Origin: Burkholderiaceae bacterium
GTDB taxonomy: Bacteria > Pseudomonadota > Gammaproteobacteria > Burkholderiales > Burkholderiaceae_C
Assembly (NCBI GenBank): GCA_024235855.1
Contig: JACKLN010000003.1
Span: 124,001-188,000 of the forward strand
DNA length: 64,000 bases
Direction of reading: 5' to 3'
A program made the position numbers and the translations under genes. The stretch's first letter is position 1, and the number at the start of each line of letters is the position of its first letter. The notes below the pieces were generated by a model. That model was not told the DNA's origin, ran no database searches, and saw only the letters and a list, made by a program, of their open reading frames with translations. Below are positions 41,592 to 50,864 of the stretch, in pieces.

Positions 41592-41609
41592 AGCGGACAT
41601 GAGTCCGCT
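41592..41609 (+). other. Hairpin in the atpD-atpC gap
   Basis: AGCGGAC (41592-41598) pairs with GTCCGCT (41603-41609) around ATGA. It stands mid-way in the 126-bp gap and lacks a T-run, so it may tune atpC expression or mark an mRNA processing site. Confidence 0.45.
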
Positions 41610-41680
41610 TCCGCGCGGCGCCTAGCCCGGACACCGTCTGCTTGCTTCTTGCACCTTCTTCCACGAAACAAGGAACAGCG

Positions 41681-42097
41681 ATGGCAACCATCCAGGTCGA
41701 CGTGGTCAGCGCGGAGGAGAACATCTTCTCCGGCCTGGCCAAGTTCGTCGCGCTGCCGGGCGAGAACGGCGAGCTCGGCATCCTGCCGCGCCACACGCCG
41801 CTGATCACCCGCATCAAGCCCGGCGCGGTGCGCATCGAGCGTGCCGACAACGGCGAGGAGGAGTTCGTCTTCGTCGCCGGCGGCATCCTAGAGGTCCAGC
41901 CGGGCACGGTCACCGTGCTCGCCGACACCGCGATCCGCGGCCACGACCTCGACGAGGCCAAGGCCACCGAGGCCAAGAAGCTGGCCGAGGAAGCGATGAA
42001 GAACGCGAAGAGCGACATCGACTTCGCCAAGGCGCAGAGCGAGTTCGCCGCGATGGCGGCGCAGATCGCGGCCATTGCCAAGTTGCGCAAGAAGTAA
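41681..42097 (+). CDS. atpC: ATP synthase subunit epsilon
   Basis: 138 residues from the ATG at 41681 (SD AAGGAA). The N-terminal beta-sandwich ([36 protein letters not shown]) and the C-terminal helical hairpin (about 90-138) are complete, so the inhibitory arm is present. It is the last gene of the operon and is followed by a strong terminator. Confidence 0.97.
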   Translation: MATIQVDVVSAEENIFSGLAKFVALPGENGELGILPRHTPLITRIKPGAVRIERADNGEEEFVFVAGGILEVQPGTVTVLADTAIRGHDLDEAKATEAKKLAEEAMKNAKSDIDFAKAQSEFAAMAAQIAAIAKLRKK

Positions 42098-42122
42098 GCG
42101 CGCCACCGCAATCGAACCCACG

Positions 42123-42165
42123 GACGGGGCCGACACCGCGCATGCGGGTCGGCCCCGTCTGTTTT
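42123..42165 (+). terminator. Terminator of the atp operon
   Basis: GACGGGGCCGAC (42123-42134) pairs perfectly with GTCGGCCCCGTC (42148-42159), followed by TGTTTT. It lies 26 bp after the atpC stop. Confidence 0.9.
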
Positions 42166-42194
42166 CCAGCGCCGGCCGGCGCTAGGCTGGGCGC

Positions 42195-43757
42195 ATGGAA
42201 ACCTCGCTCATCCGCCGCCACACGATCGGCGACCTGCTGCACCGCAGCGCCGCCCGACACCCCCACAAGCCCGCCATCGCCTGCGGCGACGTGCGATGGA
42301 CCTACGCGGAGTTCGACGCACTGTGTGACCGACTCGCGGCGGGCCTCGCCGCCCAGGGCATCGCGCGCGGCGATCGCGTGGCCATCCTGGCGCGCAACTC
42401 GCATGCCTTCGCCGCCATGCGCTTCGCGCTTGCGCGCCTGGGCGCGGTGCTGGTGCCGATCAACTTCATGCTCAAGGCCGACGAGGCGGCCTACATCCTG
42501 CGCCATGCCGGCGCGCGCCTGCTGGCCACCGACAGCGGCCTGGCCCCGCTGGCGCGTGCCGCAGCGGCGCAGGACACGGCCGTCGAGCGCCTGCTGTGGC
42601 TGCCGGCCGAAGACCCGTCGGCGCCGGAAGCCGACATGCTCGACTTCCGCGACCTGGCCGCCTGCACCGATGCACCGCCCAGCGCTGCATTGAAGGGCGA
42701 GGACCTGGCGCAGATCGTCTACACCAGTGGCACCGAGAGCCTGCCCAAAGGCGCGATGCTCACGCACGACGCCGTGCTCTGGCAGTACGTCAGCTGTGTC
42801 GTCGACGCCGGCATCGAGGGCAGCGACCTGATGCTGCACGCCCTGCCGCTGTACCACTGTGCGCAGCTCGACGTGTTCTTCGGCCCGGCCATCTACGTCG
42901 GCTGCAGCAACGTCATCACCGGCAAGCCGGTGGCGGAGCACCTGCTGTCGCTGATCCAGAAGCACCGCATCAGCAGCTTCTTCGCGCCGCCCACGGTGTG
43001 GATCGCGCTGCTGCGCTCGCCCGCCTTCGACGCCACCGACTTGTCCAGCCTGAAGAAGGGCTACTACGGGGCCAGCATCATGCCGGTGGCCGTGATGCAG
43101 GAGATCCTCCAGCGCATCCCTGGCCTGCGGCTGTGGAACCTGTACGGCCAGACCGAGATCGCCCCGCTGGCCACGATGCTCGGCCCGGACGACCAGCTCC
43201 GCAAGCCCGGTTCCTGCGGCCGCGCCGTGCTCAACGTCGAGACCCGGGTGGTCGACGACGCGATGCAGGACGTCAGGCCCGGCGAGATCGGCGAGATCGT
43301 GCACCGCAGCCCTCAGCTCCTCAGCGGCTACTTCCACGACGACGAGCGCACCGCAGCTGCCTTTGCCGGCGGCTGGTTCCACAGCGGCGACCTGGCCACC
43401 ATCGACGACGAGGGCTTCATCACCGTCGTCGACCGCAAGAAGGACATGATCAAGACCGGCGGCGAGAACGTCGCCAGCCGCGAGGTGGAGGAGTGCATCT
43501 ACCGGCTCGACGGCGTCAGCGAAGTGGCGGTGGTCGGCCTGCCGCACCCCACCTGGGTCGAGGCCGTGACCGCCATCGTCGTGGCCAAACCCGGTGCCAC
43601 GCTCGACGAGGCCGCGGTGCTGGCGCATTGCCAGACGCACCTCGCCGGCTTCAAGGCCCCCAAGCGCGTGTTGTTCGCCGCCGCGCTGCCCAAGAACCCC
43701 AGCGGCAAGCTGCTCAAGCGCGAGTTGCGCCAAACCCACGAGGGACTCTTCGCATGA
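42195..43757 (+). CDS. Acyl-CoA synthetase (AMP-binding family)
   Basis: 520 residues. ANL-superfamily motifs: ATP-binding YTSGTESLPKGAMLTH, LWNLYGQTEIAPLATM, GWFHSGDLATIDDEGF, VDRKKDMIKTGGENVASREVE and the C-terminal lysine in NPSGKLLKREL. It activates a carboxylic acid to its CoA thioester via an acyl-AMP. Likely substrate is a medium- or long-chain fatty acid, or an aromatic acid; sequence inspection does not decide. The stop overlaps the ppk2 start by 4 nt. Confidence 0.9.
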   Translation: METSLIRRHTIGDLLHRSAARHPHKPAIACGDVRWTYAEFDALCDRLAAGLAAQGIARGDRVAILARNSHAFAAMRFALARLGAVLVPINFMLKADEAAYILRHAGARLLATDSGLAPLARAAAAQDTAVERLLWLPAEDPSAPEADMLDFRDLAACTDAPPSAALKGEDLAQIVYTSGTESLPKGAMLTHDAVLWQYVSCVVDAGIEGSDLMLHALPLYHCAQLDVFFGPAIYVGCSNVITGKPVAEHLLSLIQKHRISSFFAPPTVWIALLRSPAFDATDLSSLKKGYYGASIMPVAVMQEILQRIPGLRLWNLYGQTEIAPLATMLGPDDQLRKPGSCGRAVLNVETRVVDDAMQDVRPGEIGEIVHRSPQLLSGYFHDDERTAAAFAGGWFHSGDLATIDDEGFITVVDRKKDMIKTGGENVASREVEECIYRLDGVSEVAVVGLPHPTWVEAVTAIVVAKPGATLDEAAVLAHCQTHLAGFKAPKRVLFAAALPKNPSGKLLKRELRQTHEGLFA

Positions 43758-44545
43758 GCAAGAAGACGAACGGCAAGCTCGGCAAGGCCGAGTACTACGA
43801 GAAGCTCGGCGCCATGGAGCTCGAGCTCAACGACATGGCGCGCTGGCTGCAGCACACCGGTCGGCGGCTGGTGGTCGTCGTCGAGGGCCGTGACACCGCC
43901 GGCAAAGGCGGGGTCATCTCCGCCATCGCCGACACGCTGAACCCGCGCCAATGCCACACCGTGGCCCTGCCCAAGCCCAGCGACCGCGAGAAGACCCAGT
44001 GGTACTTCCAGCGCTACGTGTCGCACCTGCCGGCCGCCGGCGAGATCGTGCTCTTCGACCGCAGCTGGTACAACCGCGCCGGCGTCGAGCCGGTGATGGG
44101 CTTCTGCACCGCCGACGAGACCACGGCGTTCCTCAAGCAGGCGCCGGTGTTCGAGAAGCTGCTGGTGGACGACGGCATCCTGCTCTTCAAGTATTGGCTC
44201 ACGGTGGACCAGGCGCAGCAGGAGGAGCGCTTCGCCGAACGCCAGCAGGACCCGCTGAAGCGCTGGAAGCTCTCGCCCATCGACGTCAAGGCCCGCGAGC
44301 GGTACGCCGACTATGGCGAGGCCCGCGCCCGCATGCTCAAGGCCACGCACACCAGGCACGCCCCGTGGACGCTGGTCGACTTCAACGATCAGCGGCGCGG
44401 CCGGCTGACACTGATCCGCGACCTGCTGGACCGCCTGCCCGACCACGACGTGCCGGAGACGCTGGTGGACCTGCCGCCGCTGGGCCACAAGCCGCTGAAG
44501 GAGCGCTACGCAAGCGGGCTGAAGCCCATCAAGCCTTTGCGCTGA
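43754..44545 (+). CDS. ppk2: Polyphosphate kinase 2
   Basis: 263 residues, single-domain PPK2 class. Walker A VEGRDTAGKGGVISAI, KPSDREKTQWYFQRYVSHLP, and the lid/Walker B FDRSWYNRAGVEPVMGF are all present, and the C-terminal PLKERYASG stretch is typical. The enzyme transfers phosphate between polyphosphate and nucleoside (di)phosphates. It overlaps the acyl-CoA synthetase gene by 4 nt and lies 18 bp before rcoM, so read-through into rcoM is possible. Confidence 0.93.
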   Translation: MSKKTNGKLGKAEYYEKLGAMELELNDMARWLQHTGRRLVVVVEGRDTAGKGGVISAIADTLNPRQCHTVALPKPSDREKTQWYFQRYVSHLPAAGEIVLFDRSWYNRAGVEPVMGFCTADETTAFLKQAPVFEKLLVDDGILLFKYWLTVDQAQQEERFAERQQDPLKRWKLSPIDVKARERYADYGEARARMLKATHTRHAPWTLVDFNDQRRGRLTLIRDLLDRLPDHDVPETLVDLPPLGHKPLKERYASGLKPIKPLR

Positions 44546-44563
44546 CGTGGTCCAATCACCCGC

Positions 44564-45316
44564 GTGAACCTGTCGCCCCTGTACCTGCTGGAACGCTTCG
44601 ACGTCGGCATCGTCCGTCTGGATGCCGACCGGCAGGTCACCGACATGAACGCGTTTGCCCGCCAGGTGCTGCCAGTGGAGGAAAAGCAGCCCTTCAGCCG
44701 CATGGTGCTGGACTTCCACCCGGAACGCTCGCGCCCCAAGGTGGAGTTCCTGCTCGACCAGGCGGCCGTGTGCCCGGTGGCCAGCCCGCCGCCGATGACG
44801 ATGATCATCAACATCCCGGAACGAGTGCTGCTGATCAATGTCAGCCGCATGTCCGATGGCCTGGGCACCACCACCGGCTACACACTGGTGTTCTACGACA
44901 TCACCGAATTCGTCGCGGCCGAGATGCCGGCGGATGCCCCGCGCGAGGAACGCCGCCGCCTGCACAAGATCCCCAGCGTGCAGGGGCAGCAGATCGTGTT
45001 CGTGGACGCCGAGCAGGTGCTGCGACTGCACTCCGAAGGCCACTACACGCACATCGTCACCGGCGCCGGCCGCCGCTTCTGCAACCTGAGCATCGGTGAC
45101 CTCGAGGCCCGGCTGGACCCGGCGCTGTTCCTGCGCGTGCACCGCAGCCACATCGTGAACCTGGGTGCGGTGCAGGAACTGGAGCGGCAGGACGGCCGGC
45201 TGATGGTGCGTCTGCGCGGCGACGACGAACGCGTGCCGGTCTCGCGCAGCAGCGCGCCCGGGCTGCTGCAGCGCCTGGGCCTGGCCGACATCGCGACGCG
45301 TCCGGGTTCTTCCTGA
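44564..45316 (+). CDS. rcoM: RcoM-like heme PAS-LytTR regulator (CO sensor)
   Basis: 250 residues from GTG at 44564. The N-terminal PAS domain (about 5-120) carries FHPERSRPKVEFLL (His52), VCPVASPPP (Cys70) and MTMIINIPERVL (Met80). From memory of RcoM-2 of Burkholderia/Paraburkholderia xenovorans, these align with the heme ligands His74 and Met104 and with Cys94. The C-terminal LytTR domain (about 132-240) has LHSEGHYTHIVT and FLRVHRSHIVNL and binds DNA as direct repeats. It lies 191 bp upstream of coxM on the same strand, exactly where a CO sensor should be. RcoM binds CO at ferrous heme and activates CO-oxidation genes. Confidence 0.85.
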   Translation: MNLSPLYLLERFDVGIVRLDADRQVTDMNAFARQVLPVEEKQPFSRMVLDFHPERSRPKVEFLLDQAAVCPVASPPPMTMIINIPERVLLINVSRMSDGLGTTTGYTLVFYDITEFVAAEMPADAPREERRRLHKIPSVQGQQIVFVDAEQVLRLHSEGHYTHIVTGAGRRFCNLSIGDLEARLDPALFLRVHRSHIVNLGAVQELERQDGRLMVRLRGDDERVPVSRSSAPGLLQRLGLADIATRPGSS

Positions 45317-45364
45317 TCAGGACTTTCCCGGGGCCCTGAAGCGCGCCGGCGCGGCTGGTTCGGC

Positions 45365-45411
45365 TTCGTGCGGCGCAGGCGCCACTCGTGCGCCACAGCC
45401 GTCGTTCGTGC
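45365..45411 (+). promoter_or_regulatory. Three 20-bp-spaced direct repeats, candidate RcoM operator
   Basis: TTCGTGC (45365-45371), CTCGTGC (45385-45391) and TTCGTGC (45405-45411) recur at exactly 20 bp. The first two are part of longer similar 20-mers (TCGTGCG, C, CAG, CG shared). They lie 97-143 bp before the coxM ATG, a usual distance for an activator, and LytTR proteins bind direct repeats on one DNA face. Confidence 0.7.
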
Positions 45412-45413
45412 AG

Positions 45414-45451
45414 GTGCATGCCGGCATTGCCTTGTGCACCGCCGCATGCAC
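45414..45451. promoter_or_regulatory. 8-bp inverted repeat in the cox leader
   Basis: GTGCATGC (45414-45421) pairs with GCATGCAC (45444-45451) across 22 nt. It adjoins the direct repeats and could be part of the promoter or a secondary operator. Confidence 0.45.
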
Positions 45452-45453
45452 GA

Positions 45454-45470
45454 TTCGGCGTCACGCCGAA
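45454..45470. promoter_or_regulatory. 7-bp inverted repeat 38 bp before coxM
   Basis: TTCGGCG-TCA-CGCCGAA is a perfect dyad. Its position close to the ATG fits a leader hairpin or a repressor site. Confidence 0.45.
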
Positions 45471-45507
45471 GAATGGTCTTCATCCCGAATCTGTGCCGGA
45501 GACGACG

Positions 45508-46371
45508 ATGATCCCACCCGCCTTCGAATACCACGCCCCGCATTCCGTGGGCGAGGCCATCGGTCTGCTCGGCAGCCTGGGCAGCGACGCCAAGCTGCTG
45601 GCCGGCGGCCACAGCCTGCTGCCGATGATGAAGCTGCGCTTCGCGCAGCCGGGCCACCTGATCGACCTGAACCGCATCGCCGAGCTGCGCGGCATCTGCG
45701 AAGACGGCGGCACCGTCTGCATCGGCGCGATGACGGTGGAGAACGACCTCATCGCATCCAAGGTGCTGCAGGCCCGTGTGCCGCTGCTGTGCGAGGCAGT
45801 GAAGCTGATCGCCGACCCCCAGGTGCGCAACCGCGGCACCATCGGCGGCGACATCGCCCACGGCGACCCGGCCAACGACCACCCGGCGCTCAGCCTGGCG
45901 CTGGACGCGACGTTCGTGCTGCAGGGCCCGAACGGCAAGCGCAGCGTGAAGGCCGACGACTTCTACCTCGGCACCTACATGACGGCGCTCGCCGACGACG
46001 AGATCCTCACCGAGATCCGCGTGCCGGCCTTCGCGCCGAAGACCGGCTACGCCTACACCAAGCTCAAGCGCAAGACCGGCGACTGGGCCACCGCCGGCGC
46101 GGCCGTCGTGATGCGCCTGGACGGCGGTGTCGTCAGCCACGTCCGCATCGGCCTGACCAACGTCGCGCCGACGGCCTTGCGCGCCACCACCGCCGAGGAT
46201 GCGCTGAAGGGCCAACCGCTGAGCGACGCCACCATCGCCGCCGCCGCCCAGGCCGCCATGGCCGCCTGCGACCCCGCCGAGGACCTGCGCGGCAGCGTGG
46301 ACTACAAGCGCGCGATGGCCGGCCAGATGCTGCAGCGCGCGATCCGCCAGGCCGCGGCGCGCTGCGCCTGA
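45508..46371 (+). CDS. coxM: CO dehydrogenase medium (FAD) subunit
   Basis: 287 residues from the ATG at 45508 (GGAGA upstream). The two flavin-contact motifs sit exactly where they do in the Oligotropha enzyme: AGGHS (32-36) and TIGGD (111-115). The medium subunit receives electrons from the two [2Fe-2S] clusters of CoxS and passes them to quinone. The gene order coxM-coxS-coxL is that of form I (true) CO dehydrogenases. An upstream in-frame ATG at 45388 falls inside the direct repeats and gives a non-family extension. Confidence 0.95.
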   Translation: MIPPAFEYHAPHSVGEAIGLLGSLGSDAKLLAGGHSLLPMMKLRFAQPGHLIDLNRIAELRGICEDGGTVCIGAMTVENDLIASKVLQARVPLLCEAVKLIADPQVRNRGTIGGDIAHGDPANDHPALSLALDATFVLQGPNGKRSVKADDFYLGTYMTALADDEILTEIRVPAFAPKTGYAYTKLKRKTGDWATAGAAVVMRLDGGVVSHVRIGLTNVAPTALRATTAEDALKGQPLSDATIAAAAQAAMAACDPAEDLRGSVDYKRAMAGQMLQRAIRQAAARCA

Positions 46372-46393
46372 ACACACGGAGGAGAGACACACC

Positions 46394-46885
46394 ATGGCGA
46401 AGAAACTGCTGACCTGCACGGTCAACGGGCAGACGGTGGAAAAGGCCGTCGAGCCGCGCACGCTGCTCGTGCACTTCCTGCGCGAGGACTGCCACCTCAC
46501 CGGCGCCCACATCGGCTGCGAGACCAGCCACTGCGGCGCCTGCACCGTGGACATCGACGGCAAGAGCGTCAAGAGCTGCACCCACCTGGCCGTGCAGTGC
46601 GAAGGCTCGGAGGTGCTCACCGTCGAGGGCCTCGCCCAGGGCGGCGTGCTGCACGCGGTGCAGGAGGGCTTCTACAAGGAGCACGGCCTGCAGTGCGGCT
46701 TCTGCACCCCCGGCATGCTGATGCGCGCCTACCGCTTCCTGCAGGAGAACCCGAACCCCACCGAGGAGGAGATCCGCACCGGCATGAGCGGCAACCTGTG
46801 CCGCTGCACCGGGTACCAGAACATCGTCAAGGCGGTGCAGTACGCCGCTGCCAAGCTGCAAGAAGCTCAGAAGGAGGCGGCATGA
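46394..46885 (+). CDS. coxS: CO dehydrogenase small (iron-sulfur) subunit
   Basis: 163 residues. Plant-type [2Fe-2S] cluster ligands Cys42, Cys47, Cys50 and Cys62 ([10 protein letters not shown]) and the second cluster CGFC (Cys101, Cys104) with NLCRCTG (Cys136, Cys138) are all present. It wires the molybdenum site of CoxL to the FAD of CoxM. SD GGAGGAGA precedes the ATG. The stop overlaps coxL by 4 nt. Confidence 0.95.
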   Translation: MAKKLLTCTVNGQTVEKAVEPRTLLVHFLREDCHLTGAHIGCETSHCGACTVDIDGKSVKSCTHLAVQCEGSEVLTVEGLAQGGVLHAVQEGFYKEHGLQCGFCTPGMLMRAYRFLQENPNPTEEEIRTGMSGNLCRCTGYQNIVKAVQYAAAKLQEAQKEAA

Positions 46886-49293
46886 ACGCGCCGGAACCCA
46901 AAGCCGCCGAACGCATGGCCGCCCTGCAGGGCCTGGGCGACAGCCGCCTGCGCAAGGAGGATGCCCGCTTCATCCAGGGCAAGGGCAACTATGTCGACGA
47001 CATCAAGATGCCCGGCATGCTGCACATGGACATCGTGCGCAGCCCCTTCGCGCATGCGCGCATCAAGGGCATCGACAAGTCCGAGGCGCTGAAGGTGCCC
47101 GGCGTGCTGGCGGTGCTGACCGCCGACGACCTCAAGCCCTTCAAGCTTCACTGGATGCCGACGCTGGCCGGCGACGTGGCCGCCGTGCTGGCGGACGAGA
47201 AGGTGCACTTCCAGATGCAGGAGGTGGCCGTCGTCATCGCCACCGACCGCTACGCCGCCGCCGATGGCGTCGAGGCGGTGCAGGTCGAGTACGAGGAACT
47301 GCCCGTCGTCATCGACCCCTACGAGGCGTTGAAGTCCGACGCACCGGTGCTGCGCGAGGACCTCGCCGGCAAGACCGAGGGTGCGCACGGCAGGCGCGAC
47401 CACCACAACCACATCTTCACCTGGGATGCCGGCGACAAGGCCGCGGCCGATGCCGCGTTCGACGCCGCGCCGGTGAAGGTCAGCCAGCACCTCTTCTACC
47501 CGCGCGTGCACCCCTGCCCGCTGGAGACCTGCGGCTGCGTGGCCAGCTTCGACCCGGTGCGGGGCGAACTCACCACCTACATGACCAGCCAGGCGCCGCA
47601 CGTGGTGCGCACCGTGGTCAGCCTGCTGTCGGGCATTCCCGAAAGCAAGGTGCGCATCGTCAGCCCCGACATCGGCGGTGGCTTCGGCAACAAGGTGGGC
47701 GTGTATCCGGGCTACGTGTGCGCCATCGCGGCCAGCATCGTGCTGGGCAAGCCGGTGAAGTGGATCGAGGACCGGGTGGAGAACATCAGCTCCACCGCCT
47801 TCGCCCGCGACTACCACATGGACGGCGAACTGGCCGCCACCGCCGACGGGAAGATCACCGGCCTGCGCGTGAACGTGGTGGCCGATCACGGCGCCTTCGA
47901 CGCCTGTGCCGATCCCACCAAGTTCCCGGCCGGCCTGTTCCACATCTGCAGCGGCAGCTACGACATCCCTGCGGCGCATGCCAGCGTCAAGGGCGTCTAC
48001 ACCAACAAGGCGCCGGGCGGCGTGGCCTACCGCTGCAGCTTCCGTGTGACCGAGGCCGTGTACCTCATCGAGCGCATGGTGGACGTGCTGGCGCAGAAGC
48101 TGGGCATGGACAAGGCCGAGATCCGGCGCAAGAACTTCATCCGCAAGGAGCAGTTCCCGTACAGGAGCGCCTTCGGCTTCGAGTACGACAGTGGCGACTA
48201 CCACACCGCGCTGGACAAGGTGCTGAACGCGGTCGACTACAAGGCCCTGCGCGCCGAGCAGGCCGCCAAGCGCGCCGACCCCACCAGCCCCACGCTGATG
48301 GGCATCGGCCTGGTCACCTTCACGGAGGTCGTCGGCGCCGGCCCGAGCAAGATGTGCGACATCCTCGGCGTGGGTATGTTCGACAGCTGCGAGATCCGCG
48401 TGCATCCCACGGGCAGCGCCATCGCGCGCATGGGCACCATCACGCAGGGCCAGGGCCACCAGACCACCTACGCGCAGATCATCGCCACCGAACTCGGCAT
48501 TCCGTCGGAGGTGATCCAGGTCGAGGAAGGCGACACCAGCACCGCGCCCTACGGCCTGGGCACCTACGGCAGCCGCAGCACGCCGGTGGCCGGCGCGGCC
48601 ATCGCGCTGGCGGCGCGGAAGATCCATGCCAAGGCACGCAAGATCGCCGCACACCTGCTGGAGGTGGGCGAGGACGACCTCGACTGGGAGGTGGACCGCT
48701 TCGCCGTCAAGGGCGACCCGGCGCGCCACAAGACCATGAAGGACATCTGCTGGGCCGCCTACAACAACGTGCCGCCGGGCATGGAGATGGGCCTGGAGGC
48801 GGTGCACTACTACGACCCGCCCAACTTCACCTACCCCTTCGGCATCTACCTGTGCGTGGTCGACATCGACCGCGCCACCGGCGAGACCAAGATCCGCCGC
48901 TTCTACGCGCTGGACGACTGCGGCACGCGCATCAACCCGATGATCATCGAGGGCCAGATCCACGGCGGCCTGACCGAAGGCTTCGCGGTGGCCATGGGCC
49001 AGCAGATGCCGTTCGACGCCCAGGGCAACCTGCTGGGCAACACGCTGATGGACTACTTCCTGCCCACCGCGGTGGAGACGCCGAAGTGGGAGACGGACCA
49101 CACCGTCACGCCCAGCCCGCACCACCCGATCGGCGCCAAGGGTGTGGCCGAAAGCCCGCACGTGGGCTCGATCCCGACCTTCACTGCTGCAGTGGTGGAC
49201 GCCTTTGCCCACCTGGGTGTCACGGACATGACCATGCCGCACACTTCATATCGGGTGTGGGAGCAGTTGAAGCGCAGCGGGGTCGCGCTCTAA
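46882..49293 (+). CDS. coxL: Form I CO dehydrogenase large (Mo-Cu) subunit
   Basis: 803 residues (Oligotropha CoxL has 809). The active-site loop is GVAYRCSFR, the form I signature AYxCSFR, with the Cu-ligating cysteine at Cys385 (TGC at 48034; Cys388 in Oligotropha). GGGFGNKVG and [13 protein letters not shown] with the catalytic Glu757 (Glu763 in Oligotropha) are also present. The subunit binds molybdopterin cytosine dinucleotide and a Mo-S-Cu centre that oxidises CO with water to CO2 plus two electrons. The form II motif AYRGAGR is absent, so this is not one of the related hydroxylases with uncertain activity. Confidence 0.96.
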   Translation: MNAPEPKAAERMAALQGLGDSRLRKEDARFIQGKGNYVDDIKMPGMLHMDIVRSPFAHARIKGIDKSEALKVPGVLAVLTADDLKPFKLHWMPTLAGDVAAVLADEKVHFQMQEVAVVIATDRYAAADGVEAVQVEYEELPVVIDPYEALKSDAPVLREDLAGKTEGAHGRRDHHNHIFTWDAGDKAAADAAFDAAPVKVSQHLFYPRVHPCPLETCGCVASFDPVRGELTTYMTSQAPHVVRTVVSLLSGIPESKVRIVSPDIGGGFGNKVGVYPGYVCAIAASIVLGKPVKWIEDRVENISSTAFARDYHMDGELAATADGKITGLRVNVVADHGAFDACADPTKFPAGLFHICSGSYDIPAAHASVKGVYTNKAPGGVAYRCSFRVTEAVYLIERMVDVLAQKLGMDKAEIRRKNFIRKEQFPYRSAFGFEYDSGDYHTALDKVLNAVDYKALRAEQAAKRADPTSPTLMGIGLVTFTEVVGAGPSKMCDILGVGMFDSCEIRVHPTGSAIARMGTITQGQGHQTTYAQIIATELGIPSEVIQVEEGDTSTAPYGLGTYGSRSTPVAGAAIALAARKIHAKARKIAAHLLEVGEDDLDWEVDRFAVKGDPARHKTMKDICWAAYNNVPPGMEMGLEAVHYYDPPNFTYPFGIYLCVVDIDRATGETKIRRFYALDDCGTRINPMIIEGQIHGGLTEGFAVAMGQQMPFDAQGNLLGNTLMDYFLPTAVETPKWETDHTVTPSPHHPIGAKGVAESPHVGSIPTFTAAVVDAFAHLGVTDMTMPHTSYRVWEQLKRSGVAL

Positions 49294-49326
49294 TCGGCGG
49301 TTTCCCTCCCCGTTCGCAGAGATCTC

Positions 49327-49968
49327 ATGGAAGTCAAACTCGACAAGAAATACCCGCTGGAAGGCGTCAGCGTGGCCCAGGCCTGGGCCGTGCTGTCCGA
49401 CATCCGGGCCACGGCCGCCTGCATGCCCGGCGCGCAGATCACCGAGCAGCTGGACGACACGCACTACAAGGGCACGGTCAAGAGCAAGGTCGGCCCGGCG
49501 GTGATGGTGTTCAACGGCGACATCGAAGTGCTCGGCCTCGACCCGGCCGCGATGCAGCTGCAGATGCTGGGCAAGGGGGCGGACAAGTCCGGTTCCTCGG
49601 CGTCGATGAACCTGACCGCGCACGTGGAGGCCGGCGAGGTGGCCGGCTCCAGCGTGCTGGTCGGCCAGGCCGTGATCGTCGTCAGCGGCAAGCTCGCGCA
49701 GTTCGGCAGCCGGCTGCTGGTGCCGGTGTCGGACGCGATGCTGCAGCAGTTCGCGGGCAACTTCCGCACGGCCGCTGCGTCGGTGGCCGCGGCTGCGCCG
49801 GCCAGCGCGGAGGCTGGCCCGGCCGAAGCGGCGCCGACCGCTGCACCGGCGCCTGCCGCTGCGCCCGCCCCGGCGCCCGAGGTCAAGGCGCTGAACCCGT
49901 TCGCGCTGCTGTGGATCATGGTCAAGAGCTGGTTCGCCGGGCTGTTCGGCGGCAAGAAGGCGGGATGA
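49327..49968 (+). CDS. coxG: CoxG, membrane-recruiting SRPBCC protein
   Basis: 213 residues in three parts: a START/SRPBCC domain (1-150, MEVKLDKKYPLEGVSVAQAWAVL and similar), an Ala/Pro linker (155-185) and a C-terminal hydrophobic/amphipathic anchor (LNPFALLWIMVKSWFAGLFGG). CoxG holds CO dehydrogenase at the inner membrane and has been reported in mycobacteria to bind quinone, linking the enzyme to respiration. Here it directly follows coxL (33 bp), ahead of coxD, which differs from Oligotropha, where coxDEF come first. Confidence 0.92.
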   Translation: MEVKLDKKYPLEGVSVAQAWAVLSDIRATAACMPGAQITEQLDDTHYKGTVKSKVGPAVMVFNGDIEVLGLDPAAMQLQMLGKGADKSGSSASMNLTAHVEAGEVAGSSVLVGQAVIVVSGKLAQFGSRLLVPVSDAMLQQFAGNFRTAAASVAAAAPASAEAGPAEAAPTAAPAPAAAPAPAPEVKALNPFALLWIMVKSWFAGLFGGKKAG

Positions 49969-50864
49969 ACGACACGGCGCTGCGCGAAGCCCTGCACGGC
50001 GCCGGCTACATCGCCGACGAGGCGCTGGCCACCACGCTGTGGCTGGCCGGCGAACTGCAGCGCCCCCTGCTGCTGGAGGGTGACGCCGGTGTCGGCAAGA
50101 CCGCGCTGGCCACGGCGCTGGCGGCTGCCGAAGGGCGCGTGCTGGTGCGGCTGCAGTGCCACGAGGGCCTGGACCTGGCACAGGCTGCCTACGAATGGAA
50201 CTACGGGCGCCAGCTGCTGGCGATCCGCCTGCACGAAACGCAGACCGAATCGGTGCGCGAGGCCGACCTGTTCGCCCGCGACTACCTGCTCGAGCGCCCG
50301 CTGCTGCAGGCCATCGCCAGCGAGCGCCCGGCGGTGCTGCTCATCGACGAGATCGACCGCGCCGACGAGGCCTTCGAGGCCTTCCTGCTCGAGGTGCTGG
50401 CCGACTGGCAGATCACCGTGCCCGAACTCGGCACGCTGCGTGCGCGCCACGTGCCGCACGTCATCCTCACCAGCAACGGCACGCGCGAGCTCAGCGACGC
50501 GCTGCGCCGGCGTTGCCTCTACCACTGGCTGGACTACCCGACGCTGGCGCGCGAGATCGCCATCGTGCGCGCCACGCTGCCGCAGGCGGAATCGGCGCTG
50601 GTGGAGCAGGCCGTGGCCTTCGTGCAGCGCCTGCGGGCCGAGGACCTGGGCAAGACACCGGGCGTGGCCGAGACGCTGGACTGGGTTCGCGCGCTGCACC
50701 GCCTGCAGCTCAAGGCCCTGCCCGACGACGCGGCGAGCCTGGCGCACACGTTGGGTTGCCTGCTGAAGACGCGCGAGGACCGGTTCCAGTTCGGCGCCGA
50801 ATCGCTGCAGCGCGTGCTCGAAGGGCGGCGCGACACCGGCGTGGCGGTCAAGCATGCGGCATGA
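49965..50864 (+). CDS. coxD: CoxD, MoxR-type AAA+ ATPase
   Basis: 299 residues. Walker A LLEGDAGVGKTALA, Walker B VLLIDEIDRAD, sensor LTSNGTRELSDALRRRCL. CoxD is a MoxR AAA+ ATPase needed to insert sulfur and copper into the Mo site of CoxL in Oligotropha. It starts in the coxG stop (ATGA) and its end overlaps coxE by 11 bp. Confidence 0.93.
   Translation: MNDTALREALHGAGYIADEALATTLWLAGELQRPLLLEGDAGVGKTALATALAAAEGRVLVRLQCHEGLDLAQAAYEWNYGRQLLAIRLHETQTESVREADLFARDYLLERPLLQAIASERPAVLLIDEIDRADEAFEAFLLEVLADWQITVPELGTLRARHVPHVILTSNGTRELSDALRRRCLYHWLDYPTLAREIAIVRATLPQAESALVEQAVAFVQRLRAEDLGKTPGVAETLDWVRALHRLQLKALPDDAASLAHTLGCLLKTREDRFQFGAESLQRVLEGRRDTGVAVKHAA

Noticed and set aside
42596..43753. Separate Arg/Gly-rich gene upstream of ppk2
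   Set aside because: It is a shadow frame of the acyl-CoA synthetase; only the part from the ATG at 43754 is the real PPK2.
46882..49293. Xanthine dehydrogenase or form II (putative) CO dehydrogenase large subunit
   Set aside because: The active-site motif is AYRCSFR, not AYRGAGR, and the gene order is M-S-L with rcoM upstream.
47718..50864. A 1048-codon plus-strand frame covering coxL and coxG
   Set aside because: Only its last 300 codons (coxD from 49965) are real; the rest is an Arg/Gly/Pro-rich shadow of coxL and coxG in another frame.
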